A DNA stretch of 64,000 bases from Desulfobaculum sp044987625 (GTDB taxonomy: Bacteria > Desulfobacterota > Desulfovibrionia > Desulfovibrionales > Desulfovibrionaceae): assembly GCF_044987625.1 (NCBI RefSeq), contig NZ_JBJDSB010000001.1, positions 310,001 to 374,000 on the forward strand, read 5' to 3'. Numbering within the stretch: the stretch's first letter is position 1; each line of letters opens with the position of its first letter. A program made the position numbers and the translations under genes. The notes under the pieces were generated by a model. It had not been told where the DNA came from. It saw nothing but the letters and a program-made list of their open reading frames with translations, and did not search any database. Below, one piece after another: positions 16,969 through 26,099 of the stretch.

Positions 16969-18963
16969 TTAGTCGGGGATGATCTGGTAGTAGGGCTTCT
17001 TGAACACAGTCGTTTCCTTCTTCTCAGGATCGTACTTGGAGTTCACGAAGCACTTCCACTTGCTGTCGTCCAGGCCCAGGAAGTCGCCGCGGTAGTAGAA
17101 ACCGGGGTAGCGGGTTTCTTCGCGGAACCGGATGTGCTGCATGTGCAGACGGACGGTCCACAGGCGGTGGTAGTTCTCCCAGCAGCGGAGCAGTTCGTGG
17201 AGGTCACGAGCAGCCAGCTTCATGGAGTCTTCTTCCATCATCTCGAGCAGCCAGAAGCCGGTGTCGAGAAGAGCTTCGGAGGTGGTGTAGTAGGTACCCA
17301 CACCGCCGCCGTACTCGTCGGTGGCCTTGACGAGGCGCATCATGAAGTTCTTGGGGGAGATGTACTCGGGGTTCACAACCGGGTCGGTGGAAGCGCCCTT
17401 GCCAGCCTCGTAGTTGTAGTACGGGCGGTAGATCTCCTTCTTCAGGTCTTCAGCGCTTTCCTTGATGGTGGGCTTGAAGTCCTTGTGATCGAGGTACCAG
17501 CGAACCATCTGCTTGCCGACGATGCGGCCTTCAGCGTGAGCACCGGAGGAGAACTTGTGACCGGAGGCGCCAACGCCGTCAGCGCAGGTGAACAGGCCGT
17601 TGACGGTGGTCATACGGTTGTAGACCTTGCCGTTGTCGGCGCGGACCTTGTAGTCCTCGGGCACCCATTCTTCGTCGGGGCCGGAAGTCCAGATGCCGCA
17701 GCAACCGGAGTGGGAGCCGAGCAGGTAAGGCTCGGTGGGCATGATCTCGGAGCCGCGTTCCTCAGGAGCGCAGTTCATGGCAGCCCAGAGGTTGGCCTGA
17801 CCAACGCACATGTCGAGGAAGTCTTCCCAAGCTTCAGCTTCGAGGTGCTTCTGCTCGGCCGGGGACATGGTCGCGAAGGAGTTCTGCAGGGCAGTCTTCG
17901 TGTCCATGAAGATCGGGCCGCGGCCTTCACGCATCTCGCGGAGCATCATGTGGTTACGCAGGCAAGTCGGGATGACATGGCCCTTGGCGTAGCCGCGATC
18001 CTCGTAGGGCTTCAGCATGGCGCGGTTGGTTTCGCAGTAGTCTTCGCCCTTGTAGTTGGTGGCCTTCGCCTTGAAGAGCAGGAACCAAGCGCCAACCGGA
18101 CCGTAACCGTCCTTGAAGCGGGCGGGGACGAAGCGGTTTTCCATCATGGTCATTTCAGCGCCAACCTGAGCACACATGGTGTAGGTGGAGCCAGCGTTCC
18201 AGACGGGGTACCAAGCACGGCCCATGCCTTCACCAGTGGAGCGGGGGCGGTAGATGTTCACCGCGCCGCCACAAGCAACAACAGCGGCGTTGCACTTGAA
18301 GATGTGCACCTTGTTGTCACGAGCGTCCAGAGCAACAGCACCGGCGATGCGGTTGGGCTCATTGGCGTCGAGGAGCATCTTAACAACAAAGATACGCTCC
18401 ATGTAGCGCTCTTCGCCGAGGGCATTCTTGGCAGCTTCAGCAACGATGCACTTGTAGGACTCACCGTTGATCATCATCTGCCAGCGGCCGGAACGCACGG
18501 GCTTAGCGCCGGTACGCAGGGACTTGCCAGCAGCCTTGGCGGCAGCGCCGTCGAGGTTCTTGTCGTTGTCGTCCTTGCACCATACGGGCAGGCCCCACTC
18601 TTCGAAGTGGTGGACGGAGTCGTCAACGTGGCGGCCGAGGTCGAAGATCAGGTCTTCGCGGACCAGGCCCATCAGGTCGGTACGGACCATGCGGACGTAG
18701 TCGTCAGCGTCGTTCTCGCCGAGGTAGGTATTGATAGCGGACAGGCCCTGCGCAACGGCGCCGGAACGCTCGAGGGAGGCTTTGTCCAGCAGCAGGATCT
18801 TGGCTTCGGGGGCGTACTTGTTAGCCCAAGCAACGGCTTCCCAAGCAACACCGCAGTTGCCCATACCACCACCAACGAGGAGAATATCTACATCATGTTC
18901 CTCAATGGTCGGCTCGGCCAGAGCGATACCACGAGGCTCTTCTTTACTGGGAATCATCGGCAT
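16969..18963 (-). CDS. aprA: adenylylsulfate (APS) reductase alpha subunit
   Basis: A 664-residue flavoprotein that reduces APS to sulfite and AMP on its FAD. It begins MPMIPSKEEPRG and carries the FAD motif ILLVGGGMGNCGVAWEA. It also shows DKASLERSGAVAQGLSAIN, the ENRFVPARFKDGYGPVGAW region, and ADGVGASGHKFSSGAHAEGR near the FAD and active site. Length and signatures are those of dissimilatory AprA. ATG 18963 has AAGGAG upstream. It follows aprB by 63 bp and acts as the AprAB heterodimer in the cytoplasm, receiving electrons from Qmo. Confidence 0.98.
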   Translation of the reverse strand: MPMIPSKEEPRGIALAEPTIEEHDVDILLVGGGMGNCGVAWEAVAWANKYAPEAKILLLDKASLERSGAVAQGLSAINTYLGENDADDYVRMVRTDLMGLVREDLIFDLGRHVDDSVHHFEEWGLPVWCKDDNDKNLDGAAAKAAGKSLRTGAKPVRSGRWQMMINGESYKCIVAEAAKNALGEERYMERIFVVKMLLDANEPNRIAGAVALDARDNKVHIFKCNAAVVACGGAVNIYRPRSTGEGMGRAWYPVWNAGSTYTMCAQVGAEMTMMENRFVPARFKDGYGPVGAWFLLFKAKATNYKGEDYCETNRAMLKPYEDRGYAKGHVIPTCLRNHMMLREMREGRGPIFMDTKTALQNSFATMSPAEQKHLEAEAWEDFLDMCVGQANLWAAMNCAPEERGSEIMPTEPYLLGSHSGCCGIWTSGPDEEWVPEDYKVRADNGKVYNRMTTVNGLFTCADGVGASGHKFSSGAHAEGRIVGKQMVRWYLDHKDFKPTIKESAEDLKKEIYRPYYNYEAGKGASTDPVVNPEYISPKNFMMRLVKATDEYGGGVGTYYTTSEALLDTGFWLLEMMEEDSMKLAARDLHELLRCWENYHRLWTVRLHMQHIRFREETRYPGFYYRGDFLGLDDSKWKCFVNSKYDPEKKETTVFKKPYYQIIPD

Positions 18964-19026
18964 TGTCGTGCTCCTTAAGCTTAATGTCTTAATGCGTGAG
19001 ACAGCGCGTAACGCACTTGAATCAGA

Positions 19027-19512
19027 CTACAGGACGTCCTTGACGGTCCAAGTCTTGTCAGCATCAGCCACGTCGAACTTCTTGCCGAGGGCTTCCTTGG
19101 GGGCAACGAGTTCCGTCTCGGTGAAGAGCAGTTCGCTGTCCAGGTCGCCGGGCTCAGGCTTGCCTTCGAAGGGCTTGATGGAGCCTTCAGGAGTGGTACG
19201 GATGGGGAATTTGAAGCGCTTCACGGAACCATTACGGAACTTAATGGTCCACATGATGTCTTCGGAGGAACGCAGCGGAATGGAGGTACCGCCCATGGGA
19301 GCAAAGTCAGCGTAGGGACGTGCGGTGATAGCGCCCTGGGGGCAAATCTTCACACAGGAGTAGCACTCCCAGCAGGCTTCGGGTTCCTGGTTGAAGGCCT
19401 TCATCTCCTCGGGATCGAGGATCATCAGGTCGTTGGGGCAGATGTACATGCACGCGGTCTTTTCGCCGCCCTTGCATCCATCGCACTTTGAGGGATCAAC
19501 ATAAGTAGGCAT
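19027..19512 (-). CDS. aprB: adenylylsulfate (APS) reductase beta subunit
   Basis: A 161-residue ferredoxin-like subunit. Two [4Fe-4S] motifs are seen: CDGCKGGEKTACMYICPNDL, with the long insert typical of AprB, and CWECYSCVKICPQGAI. A C-terminal extension wraps AprA. It transfers electrons to the AprA FAD. ATG 19512 has GGAGG at 19524-19520, seven bases away. It is the first gene of the aprBA-qmoABCD unit, whose candidate promoter lies about 300 bp upstream. Confidence 0.98.
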   Translation of the reverse strand: MPTYVDPSKCDGCKGGEKTACMYICPNDLMILDPEEMKAFNQEPEACWECYSCVKICPQGAITARPYADFAPMGGTSIPLRSSEDIMWTIKFRNGSVKRFKFPIRTTPEGSIKPFEGKPEPGDLDSELLFTETELVAPKEALGKKFDVADADKTWTVKDVL

Positions 19513-20409
19513 AGTGAATCCTCCAACAAATTAGGGTTGAAATAACAACCATTCCAAAAACATCCCCACCACGAGCAGATGGAGAATGAAAAACCGAGAT
19601 GACACCAAGCCGTCTCGTTTTTTTCGGTATCTTGACACTCTTTTCGCGGGATAAGCCGCGTATGGTGTCGAGCAAATTCAGAGAGCCATCCCACTCGTGT
19701 GGTGGGGCGCTTTCGCGTCTCAAGCCTGCGCCCTTCGGGGCATCCACCTTTGTCCAAACACCGGGGATCAGAGCCTTTTCCAGTGCTTGTGATGGAATGA
19801 ACAAGCAAGGTCTGTCTAGCAAGGGGGCTACCCCCTGTCAAGACGAAAGTGAATTATATATCAAGCGCGGCCATTGGTGCCTAAATCGGCGGCCTTCCCT
19901 GACTTCCTCCCCTTTTCCCAATGGGGATACAGGGGAATTTGTAAAGGCATCGAAAGCTATACATTTATTGATTTTTCATTGCAAGCCATCGTGGCCTATT
20001 TCTATAAGAGAACTACGTCTGACCTAAGCCGACTTCCGTTCGTTTCGGCTATATCGAAATTTTTTCATCGCCATTCGTGAAAAAAACACTTAGCGTATGC
20101 CCATCGTTTTCAGCAACCCCGGATTAAAACTCCAAGAAGCTGAAAAAAGGGCAAAATGGCGCCTGTGTGGCGTTTTAGCCCCTTTGAACTGCAAAAAGAT
20201 CGATTCTCCTCGTTAGGGGGTACTTGACATTTGCGCATTTTTTTCACAAACCCCAACGAACGGGCTTCATGCAAAGCTTTTTGGAAAGTCCGGCCGTCCT
20301 GTAAACGTTCGTGTCTCCCGGCTGACGGGTGGAAAACAGGGTCGACCGCTTGAAGACTAAGGCTGGGATTGTGAAATTTTCTACTAACTATTCGTAAAGG
20401 AGTCCCGAG
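19513..20409. other. divergent control region between aprB and sat
   Basis: About 900 bp without a gene between the two sulfate-activation transcripts. It holds the candidate aprB promoter and a hairpin at about 20137-20172 (GGGC...AAAA...CGCC / GGCG...TTTT...GCCC). It also has two partial Rex-type half sites, TTGTGAA at 20369-20375 just upstream of sat and TTCACAA at 20243-20249. Rex is known to act on sulfate-reduction genes in Desulfovibrio, but neither site is a full match to TTGTGAAN4TTCACAA. A TTGACA at 20224-20229 lacks a -10 partner. Confidence 0.4.
19814..19842 (-). promoter_or_regulatory. candidate sigma-70 promoter of aprBA-qmoABCD
   Basis: On the minus strand TTGACA (19842-19837) and TAGACA (19819-19814) are separated by 17 bases. 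The spacer contains the small inverted pair GGGGG-TAG-CCCCC. The -35 is perfect and the -10 is weak. The implied leader is about 300 nt. Confidence 0.45.
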
Positions 20410-21693
20410 ATGTCCAAACTGCTCCCCCCTCATGGTGGTAAGGGCCTGGTTTGCTGCCTGCTGGAAGGCGCTGAACTCGAAGCCGAGATGAAGAAGGCCG
20501 AAGGCCTCAAGAAAGTCGAGATCTCCAACCGCGTGAAGGGCGACCTGATCATGCTGGGAATCGGCGGCTTCTCTCCCCTCGACGGCTTCATGGGCAAGGC
20601 CGACTGGAAGAGCGTCTGCGAAAAGATGACCCTCTCCGACGGCACCTTCTGGCCCGTTCCCGTCGTGTGTGACACCAACGACGAAAACGTTGCCGCTGGC
20701 GACGAAATCGCCCTCGTGAAAGACGGCGTCGTCTACGCCACCATGAAGGTCGAAGAAAAGTACGAGCTGTCCGACGACGAAAAGAAGTGGGAATGCGAGC
20801 TGGTCTTCAAGGGCCACGGCGAAGATTCCGAGCGCTTCTGGGACCTCGCTCTCGAAGACCACCCCGGCGTCAAGATGGTTATGTCTCAGGGCAAGTTCAA
20901 CCTCGCCGGTTCCGTGAAAGTCCTCTCCGAGGGCGACTACCGCGACCGCTTCCCCGGCGTGTACCTGACCCCCGCCGAGACCCGCGAAATGTTCGAAGAG
21001 CGCGGCTGGAGCCGTGTTGCTGCCCTGCAGCTGCGTAACCCCATGCACCGCTCCCATGAGTTCCTCGCGAAGATCGCTGTGGAAGTCTGCGACGGCGTCA
21101 TCATCCACTCCCTGATCGGTAACCTGAAGCCCGGCGACATCCCGGCTGACGTCCGCATCCAGTGCATCCAGACGCTGATCGACCAGTACTTCGTGAAAGA
21201 AAACGTCATCAACGGTGGCTACCCCCTCGACATGCGCTACGCCGGTCCCCGTGAAGCCCTGCTCCACGCGACCTTCCGCCAGAACTACGGCGTGTCCCAC
21301 ATGATCATCGGCCGCGACCACGCTGGCGTTGGCGACTTCTACGGCCTGTTCGAGGCTCAGGAAATCTTCGACCAGATCCCCTACGCGACCTTCGAAGAAG
21401 CCTGCGAAGTGCCCGGTAAGGCTCTGCTCTGCAAGCCCATGAAGATTGACTGGACCTTCTACTGCTTCAAGTGCGACGGCATGGCTTCCCTGCGTACCTG
21501 CCCGCACGGCAAGGAAGACCGCGTCATCCTGTCCGGCACCAAGCTCCGCAAGGCCCTCTCCGAAGGCGCCGAGGTTCCGGATCACTTCGGCCGCGACGAA
21601 GTCCTCGCACAGCTGCGCGAGTACTACGAAGGCCTCACCGAAAAGGTGGAAGTCAAGATGCAGGGCGCCGCTTCCGGCGACCAGATGAAATAG
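20410..21693 (+). CDS. sat: sulfate adenylyltransferase (ATP sulfurylase)
   Basis: A 427-residue enzyme that makes APS and pyrophosphate from sulfate and ATP in the cytoplasm. It shows QLRNPMHRSHE (the QxRNPxHxxHE motif), IIGRDHAGVG, a cysteine cluster YCFKCDGMASLRTCPHG, and ILSGTKLRKAL, all standard for dissimilatory Sat. ATG 20410 has AAAGGAG at 20396-20402. It is transcribed alone, away from aprBA-qmoABCD, which carries out the next step, and ends at a strong terminator. Confidence 0.98.
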   Translation: MSKLLPPHGGKGLVCCLLEGAELEAEMKKAEGLKKVEISNRVKGDLIMLGIGGFSPLDGFMGKADWKSVCEKMTLSDGTFWPVPVVCDTNDENVAAGDEIALVKDGVVYATMKVEEKYELSDDEKKWECELVFKGHGEDSERFWDLALEDHPGVKMVMSQGKFNLAGSVKVLSEGDYRDRFPGVYLTPAETREMFEERGWSRVAALQLRNPMHRSHEFLAKIAVEVCDGVIIHSLIGNLKPGDIPADVRIQCIQTLIDQYFVKENVINGGYPLDMRYAGPREALLHATFRQNYGVSHMIIGRDHAGVGDFYGLFEAQEIFDQIPYATFEEACEVPGKALLCKPMKIDWTFYCFKCDGMASLRTCPHGKEDRVILSGTKLRKALSEGAEVPDHFGRDEVLAQLREYYEGLTEKVEVKMQGAASGDQMK

Positions 21694-21720
21694 CATCCGC
21701 CTTCTCCGATCTGTACTCTC

Positions 21721-21751
21721 AGGGAGGCCCGCTTAGGGCCTCCCTTTTTTT
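21721..21751 (+). terminator. intrinsic terminator of sat
   Basis: A 10-bp stem AGGGAGGCCC (21721-21730) / GGGCCTCCCT (21736-21745) with loop GCTTA is followed by six T. Confidence 0.92.
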
Positions 21752-21799
21752 GCCCCCCAGCCTCCCTCCTTTCCGAGTCAAAAAACGAAGAATAAGAAT

Positions 21800-22126
21800 G
21801 CCTCCGGCGGGTTAAGGAAATAATTTCCTTAACAATCCTTAGGATTTTCTGGAGCGGAAGCCGCTCCATAAAATACGGAAAGCTGGACGGGATTCCTTTG
21901 CCCCTCTTTCCCCATTGCAAACGCTCATCAGGGCTTCTCACCGCCCTTCCCCATCCACACGGACGAGAGCCGTCAGGGGGGACGACTGTCCAATCCACAC
22001 GCACCCGCCATGACCGCACTCAGGATTCTCAAGGGGTCGCACCCCTTGAGCAGCTCTGCTATCTTTATCTCTAAGGCCCTTCGTCCTTTCAGGCCGAACG
22101 ACCTAAGAGCTCAAGCCGCCGGAGGC
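21800..22126 (+). repeat. structured intergenic element, copy 3
   Basis: The left end GCCTCCGGCGG is at 21800-21810. Hairpin I is at 21811-21833, identical to copy 1. Hairpin II is at 21844-21874 with one mismatch. Hairpin III is at 22028-22050 with arms CTCAAGGGG / CCCCTTGAG. The closing tail GCCGCCGGAGGC is displaced to 22115-22126 by about 64 extra bases after hairpin III. The core is degenerate (CAGGGGGGACGAC). It lies between the sat terminator and the permease terminator. Confidence 0.8.
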
Positions 22127-22164
22127 ACCTCTTGAACCTCGCGTTACGACCCGCCCAGCCACAA

Positions 22165-22196
22165 CAAAAAAGGCGGCACCCCGAAGGAGTGCCGCC
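22165..22196 (-). terminator. intrinsic terminator of the first aromatic amino acid permease
   Basis: On the minus strand the stem GGCGGCAC (22196-22189) / GTGCCGCC (22179-22172) is followed by TTTTTTT-type bases at 22171-22165. Confidence 0.85.
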
Positions 22197-22240
22197 CAAA
22201 GCGCAACCTGACACGCCGCGCTCTGCGCGGCGTGATGTCA

Positions 22241-23416
22241 TTAGATGTAGCTTGCTGAAACGATAACGAGGCCGAGGACGAACGCGGCGACGAGGGCGGG
22301 GGTGCCGCCGGGAACCTGATAGTCGACGGGGCGCTTAACCTTGGCCTGCCGGAGCTTCCACACCATGAGACAAGGCAGGAAGATGGCGAGAATGGCGAGG
22401 GCCGCGCCTGCGTGTGCGAGGGCCTGAATAAACCGGCCGGGACACAGCGACGAGGCAACGAGGGGCGGCACAAAGACGATGAGGGTCGTGAGGGCGCGGT
22501 GCTTAAAGGAATCGGACAGCTTAAACACCTCGGCCTGCAGATCGAACAGCGCGAGGGACACACCGAGGAAGGAAGTCAAAAGCGCCAGCGAAGCAAAGGC
22601 CGAAACCACGGTGTTGAGCCAGCTAGAGCCGTTGGACAGGGTGTGCACGAGCATGTCGACGTTCTGCATGGCGACCATCTTCTCGGGGCTGGTGCCACCG
22701 ATAGAGACGTAGACCCAGAAGAGATAACAGACAAAGGGCAGCGAACTGCCGACAAGCGTGACAAGCCGCAGCTTGCGCACTGGGACGTCGAGGTAGCGAA
22801 TCACGCTGGGAATGCCCGTGTGGAAGCCAAAGGACGTAAACAACACGGGAATACTGGCGAAGATGAGCGCGCTGTCGGGATTGCCGCCGGTGAGGTTCTG
22901 CACCTCAACCTCTGGCGCAAGGCTGAACAGGGCGGTGAGCATGGCGGCAATCATAACAAAGAAAAGGAACTGATTGACGCGCACGATGATGTTGGTGCCG
23001 AGGAAAACGATGAAGGCGCCGAATATGCTGAAATAAATGGCGCCGGCCTGCGGGGTAAGGACGAGGTCCACGGAAGCGGCCGTGCGGGCGATGAGTTCGC
23101 CAACACCGGTGAGATAGGCGACCAGCAGCGCGTACTGCAAAAACATCATGCTGCCGGTGGCGACAATCTGCCCGCCGGGTCCGAGAACCTTCTTGGCCAT
23201 GTTGTTAAAATTCTCGCCGGGGCCGACCTTGAGATTCACCTCAAGGAGAAGAAATGCCGAATACACAGCCAGCAGCCAGACGGCGACCATCACCCCAACG
23301 GCGGTTGTGAACCCCAGCTTGCCAATAACCATGGGCAGACCGAGCATGCCTGCCCCGATGGCGGTCCCGGCCACCACACTGATGGCCCCTATTTGTCGTG
23401 ATGTTGAAGCGTTCAT
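22241..23416 (-). CDS. aromatic amino acid permease, HAAAP family (TyrP/Mtr-like), paralogue 1
   Basis: A 391-residue inner-membrane protein with about eleven hydrophobic segments. The N-terminus GAISVVAGTAIGAGMLGLP is the hallmark of the hydroxy/aromatic amino acid permease family; FTSFGFHTGIPSVIRYL is also typical. It would import tyrosine, tryptophan or phenylalanine with protons; the exact substrate is not shown. ATG 23416 has only a weak AGGG upstream. Its paralogue at 23999-25174 is upstream on the same strand with 582 bp between, so each probably has its own promoter. Confidence 0.85.
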   Translation of the reverse strand: MNASTSRQIGAISVVAGTAIGAGMLGLPMVIGKLGFTTAVGVMVAVWLLAVYSAFLLLEVNLKVGPGENFNNMAKKVLGPGGQIVATGSMMFLQYALLVAYLTGVGELIARTAASVDLVLTPQAGAIYFSIFGAFIVFLGTNIIVRVNQFLFFVMIAAMLTALFSLAPEVEVQNLTGGNPDSALIFASIPVLFTSFGFHTGIPSVIRYLDVPVRKLRLVTLVGSSLPFVCYLFWVYVSIGGTSPEKMVAMQNVDMLVHTLSNGSSWLNTVVSAFASLALLTSFLGVSLALFDLQAEVFKLSDSFKHRALTTLIVFVPPLVASSLCPGRFIQALAHAGAALAILAIFLPCLMVWKLRQAKVKRPVDYQVPGGTPALVAAFVLGLVIVSASYI

Positions 23417-23998
23417 GATACCCTATGCGTTTGGAATATAGTGATATGAAAGAGCGCGCGGGAAGCGTTGCACCTGTCGTGCCCCCACCGGACTGCTTTT
23501 CCCCAAAAGCCCGGTGAGCGAAACATTGTGGTGCTCTCGCGCGTCTGCGACTTTCCACTTGCAAAGCGGACGCCGGACCATATGCCCGCCAATTCGTGAC
23601 CGTCAAGGCCAAAAATCCGCGCCATTGGCCGATTTACAGCCATCCCGCCCCTCTATGAACTGACGCAATACTTTACATGCGGGACGAGGTGCTGCAGTGG
23701 CATCCCTGCCTTCTTCAACGCGTTGCGCCACACGATACAGACGACGGCGTGAGCAAATCCTCACTCCACACGGTCCTGTTGCAACGCAGTACACGAAACA
23801 CAGACCGCTGCGGGCGCAGGCTGATACCCTGTCATGCGCGGCGCTTTGTGCGTAGCAAAGCCTTGGCCGCCCTCCCCACGAAAATGACGGCGTGGCTGGG
23901 ATGCTGCGGAAAACAGCGCACACCCGCCATACTTTCGCTTTGGGGGGCCAAAAGCAAACCGGGCCGCCGCGATGACGCGACGGCCCGGAGAGTCGTTT
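23417..23998 (-). other. gene-free stretch between the two permease genes
   Basis: It contains the terminator of the upstream paralogue at its right end and should contain the promoter of the downstream one. A TATATT near 23435-23440 (minus) could be a -10, but no matching -35 was found. Open frames here lack start sites and have no recognisable protein features. No T-box-like or other leader structure was seen. Confidence 0.4.
23951..23990 (-). terminator. intrinsic terminator of the second aromatic amino acid permease
   Basis: On the minus strand an imperfect GC stem CCGGGCCG (23988-23981) / CGGCCCGG (23966-23959), with an inner CGCG pair, is followed by TTTGCTTTT. Confidence 0.8.
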
Positions 23999-25174
23999 CT
24001 AGACGTAGTTTGCCGTGACGATAACCAGCCCGAAGAGGACGGCGAGCACAAGGGCCGGAGTTCCTCCGGGCACCTGATAGACGCGCGTCTGGGCTTTATC
24101 CTGATGCCGCAACTTCCACGCCATGGCACACGGCAGGAAGATGGCAAGAATGGCGAGGGCCGCGCCGGCATGGGCGAGGGCCTGAATGAACCGGCCGGGA
24201 CACAGCAGGGCCGCAACGAGGGGCGGCAGAAAAACCATCATGGTGGTGATGGCGCGGTGCACGACGGTTTCGCGCATTTTGCAGACTTCGGCCAGCAGGT
24301 CGTACATGGCGAGCGCCACACCGAAGAAGGATGTGAGCAGCGCGAGGGAGGCAAAGGCGGAGAGGATGGTCTGCAACCAGCCGGACCCGGCGGCAAGGGT
24401 TGCCACGAGGGAGTCCACACTGCTCATGGCGTGCAGGCTTTCGGGCGTGGTGCCGCCGATGGAAACGAAAATCCAAAAGAGGTAACAGGCAAGCGGCAGC
24501 GCACTGCCTACAATAGTGACAAGCCGCAGCTTGCGCACCGGCGCATCCAGGTACTTGATAATGCTCGGGATGCTGGCATGAAAGCCAAAGGACGTAAACA
24601 GCACGGGCAGGCTCGCCACGATGATGCCCTGCTCCACGCTGCCACTTTGCAGGTTGCCAACGTCCACTCCGGGCACAAGGCTAAACAGGGCGGTGACCAT
24701 GGCCGCAATCATGGCGAAAAAGAGCAGTTGGTTCACGCGGACGATCATCTGGGTGCCGATGAAGACAATGACATAGGCGGCCACGGCAAAATACAGCGCG
24801 CCGCTCTGGGCGGACAGCTCCAGCCCCTGCGTGGTCATAGTCTGGGCAATGAGTTCGCCAAATCCGGTCAGATAGGCGACCAGCAGGGCAAACTGCAAAA
24901 AGATCATGCTGCCGGTGGCAACAACCTGGCCGCCACGGCCGAGCACGGTGCGTGCCATATCGTTGAAGTTCTTTCCCGCACCGATGCGCAGGTTCACCTC
25001 AAGCAGCAACAGCGCGGAATACACCGCAAGGCCCCAGATGACGAGCATGATTACGGTTGCCGGGACGAATCCCAGCTTGCCAATGACCATGGGCAAGCCA
25101 AGCATGCCCGCGCCAATAGCCGTTCCTGCCACCACACTGATGGCGCCGATTTCTCGTGATGTCGGTATCTGCAT
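23999..25174 (-). CDS. aromatic amino acid permease, HAAAP family (TyrP/Mtr-like), paralogue 2
   Basis: 391 residues, the same length as the neighbour and clearly homologous to it along the whole length (GAISVVAGTAIGAGMLGLP, FTSFGFHASIPSIIKYL, CPGRFIQALAHAGAALAIL). The pair looks like a tandem duplication that has since diverged, mostly in loops and in segments 1, 2 and 5, which may mean different substrate preference. ATG 25174 lies about 130 bp downstream of a good sigma-70 type promoter. Confidence 0.85.
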   Translation of the reverse strand: MQIPTSREIGAISVVAGTAIGAGMLGLPMVIGKLGFVPATVIMLVIWGLAVYSALLLLEVNLRIGAGKNFNDMARTVLGRGGQVVATGSMIFLQFALLVAYLTGFGELIAQTMTTQGLELSAQSGALYFAVAAYVIVFIGTQMIVRVNQLLFFAMIAAMVTALFSLVPGVDVGNLQSGSVEQGIIVASLPVLFTSFGFHASIPSIIKYLDAPVRKLRLVTIVGSALPLACYLFWIFVSIGGTTPESLHAMSSVDSLVATLAAGSGWLQTILSAFASLALLTSFFGVALAMYDLLAEVCKMRETVVHRAITTMMVFLPPLVAALLCPGRFIQALAHAGAALAILAIFLPCAMAWKLRHQDKAQTRVYQVPGGTPALVLAVLFGLVIVTANYV

Positions 25175-25310
25175 CGCTCCCTACGCATTGGATGCGGCTG
25201 TCTCCGCATAGGCGCAAGCACACCGCCGTGGAACACTCCCCTGATCCACTGCGGCTTCACACCTGCTCCCACGTCGAAACATCAGCCTCGTTCTATGAAA
25301 TGAATGGGGG

Positions 25311-25339
25311 ACGATATGCTGTGGCCTGTTGTGCGTCAA
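25311..25339 (-). promoter_or_regulatory. candidate sigma-70 promoter of permease paralogue 2
   Basis: On the minus strand TTGACG (25339-25334), a 17-base spacer, then TATCGT (25316-25311). It predicts a leader of about 130 nt. The rest of 25175-25565 holds no gene. Confidence 0.5.
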
Positions 25340-25565
25340 GCAAATGATAGTGTCCTGATAACAGTGGGTTACGATTGACGGGCGGTCCGACTTTATCACA
25401 GCGCGCTACTGCATCCCGCAGCATACAATTCCACGCCGAGAGCTTTACAAAGAAATTGAGGCGGTTGCGCTGACGGCGGCGGGAAACGCGGGGCGGACAC
25501 TACGCGCACGGTCCCGGCGGGAGAGACGCCTTGCGCCACCGAAAGGGACGGGGTATGTCGCACCG

Positions 25566-26099
25566 ATGCGAAATCGAATTGCCTTGACCCTAGAGCTGTG
25601 CCCCGCCCTCATCTTTGCCGCACTCCTGCTGCGCTATGGTCCCGGCGGGACCGACTGGCGGACGGTGTATTTTGCCGCCGGCGGTGCGGGCGCCATGGCA
25701 ACTGCCGCGGCCTTTCTGCTGCGCACGAGGCCGGACGGCATTCTGCTGGGCGTGAACGGATATTTCCTCCTTGGTGCGGCGGCCTTCGGGCTTAAGCAGT
25801 ACGACCTGCTGGGCCTTTTCATGCAACTGCGCGGCGCGGCGGTGATGGGCTGTGTGGCGCTGGTGGCCGCGGCCCAATTCGCCCTGCCCTGCCGCCGTGG
25901 TCCCGAGGTTGACGCCCCGGGCATCGATAAGGCCCACCTGTGCACCACGCTCATCGCCATTAACCTTGTGTATGTGTCGTACCTGCTGCGCGGGAGCGTC
26001 ATGCTTTCCGTGGTGCTTCCCATCCTTGGGCTTTTCGCGGTACGACGACTCCTGCGCAGTGCCCTCCCTCACGCCACCACAGCCAAGGACGCCGCATGA
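25566..26099 (+). CDS. membrane protein of unknown function
   Basis: A 177-residue protein with about five membrane segments (around residues 8-24, 33-50, 60-78, 88-106 and 125-160), arginine-rich loops, and no recognised motif. The stop codon overlaps the start of the next gene as ATGA (26096-26099), so it is translated together with a glycosyltransferase. A role linked to that enzyme, such as handling a lipid-linked acceptor, is only a guess from context. ATG 25566 has a poor site (AAGGGACGGGG farther upstream). Confidence 0.65.
   Translation: MRNRIALTLELCPALIFAALLLRYGPGGTDWRTVYFAAGGAGAMATAAAFLLRTRPDGILLGVNGYFLLGAAAFGLKQYDLLGLFMQLRGAAVMGCVALVAAAQFALPCRRGPEVDAPGIDKAHLCTTLIAINLVYVSYLLRGSVMLSVVLPILGLFAVRRLLRSALPHATTAKDAA

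Noticed and set aside
20224..20252. TTGACA upstream of sat as a promoter
   Set aside because: No -10-like hexamer at 16-18 bases; the region is an A/T tract followed by CACAAACC.
20369..20386. Full Rex operator before sat
   Set aside because: Only the left half (TTGTGAA) matches; the right half is TCTACTA. Recorded only as a half site.
23603..23923. Minus-strand frame of 106 codons between the two permease genes
   Set aside because: No ribosome binding site, no recognisable domain, cysteine/arginine-rich composition of chance frames.
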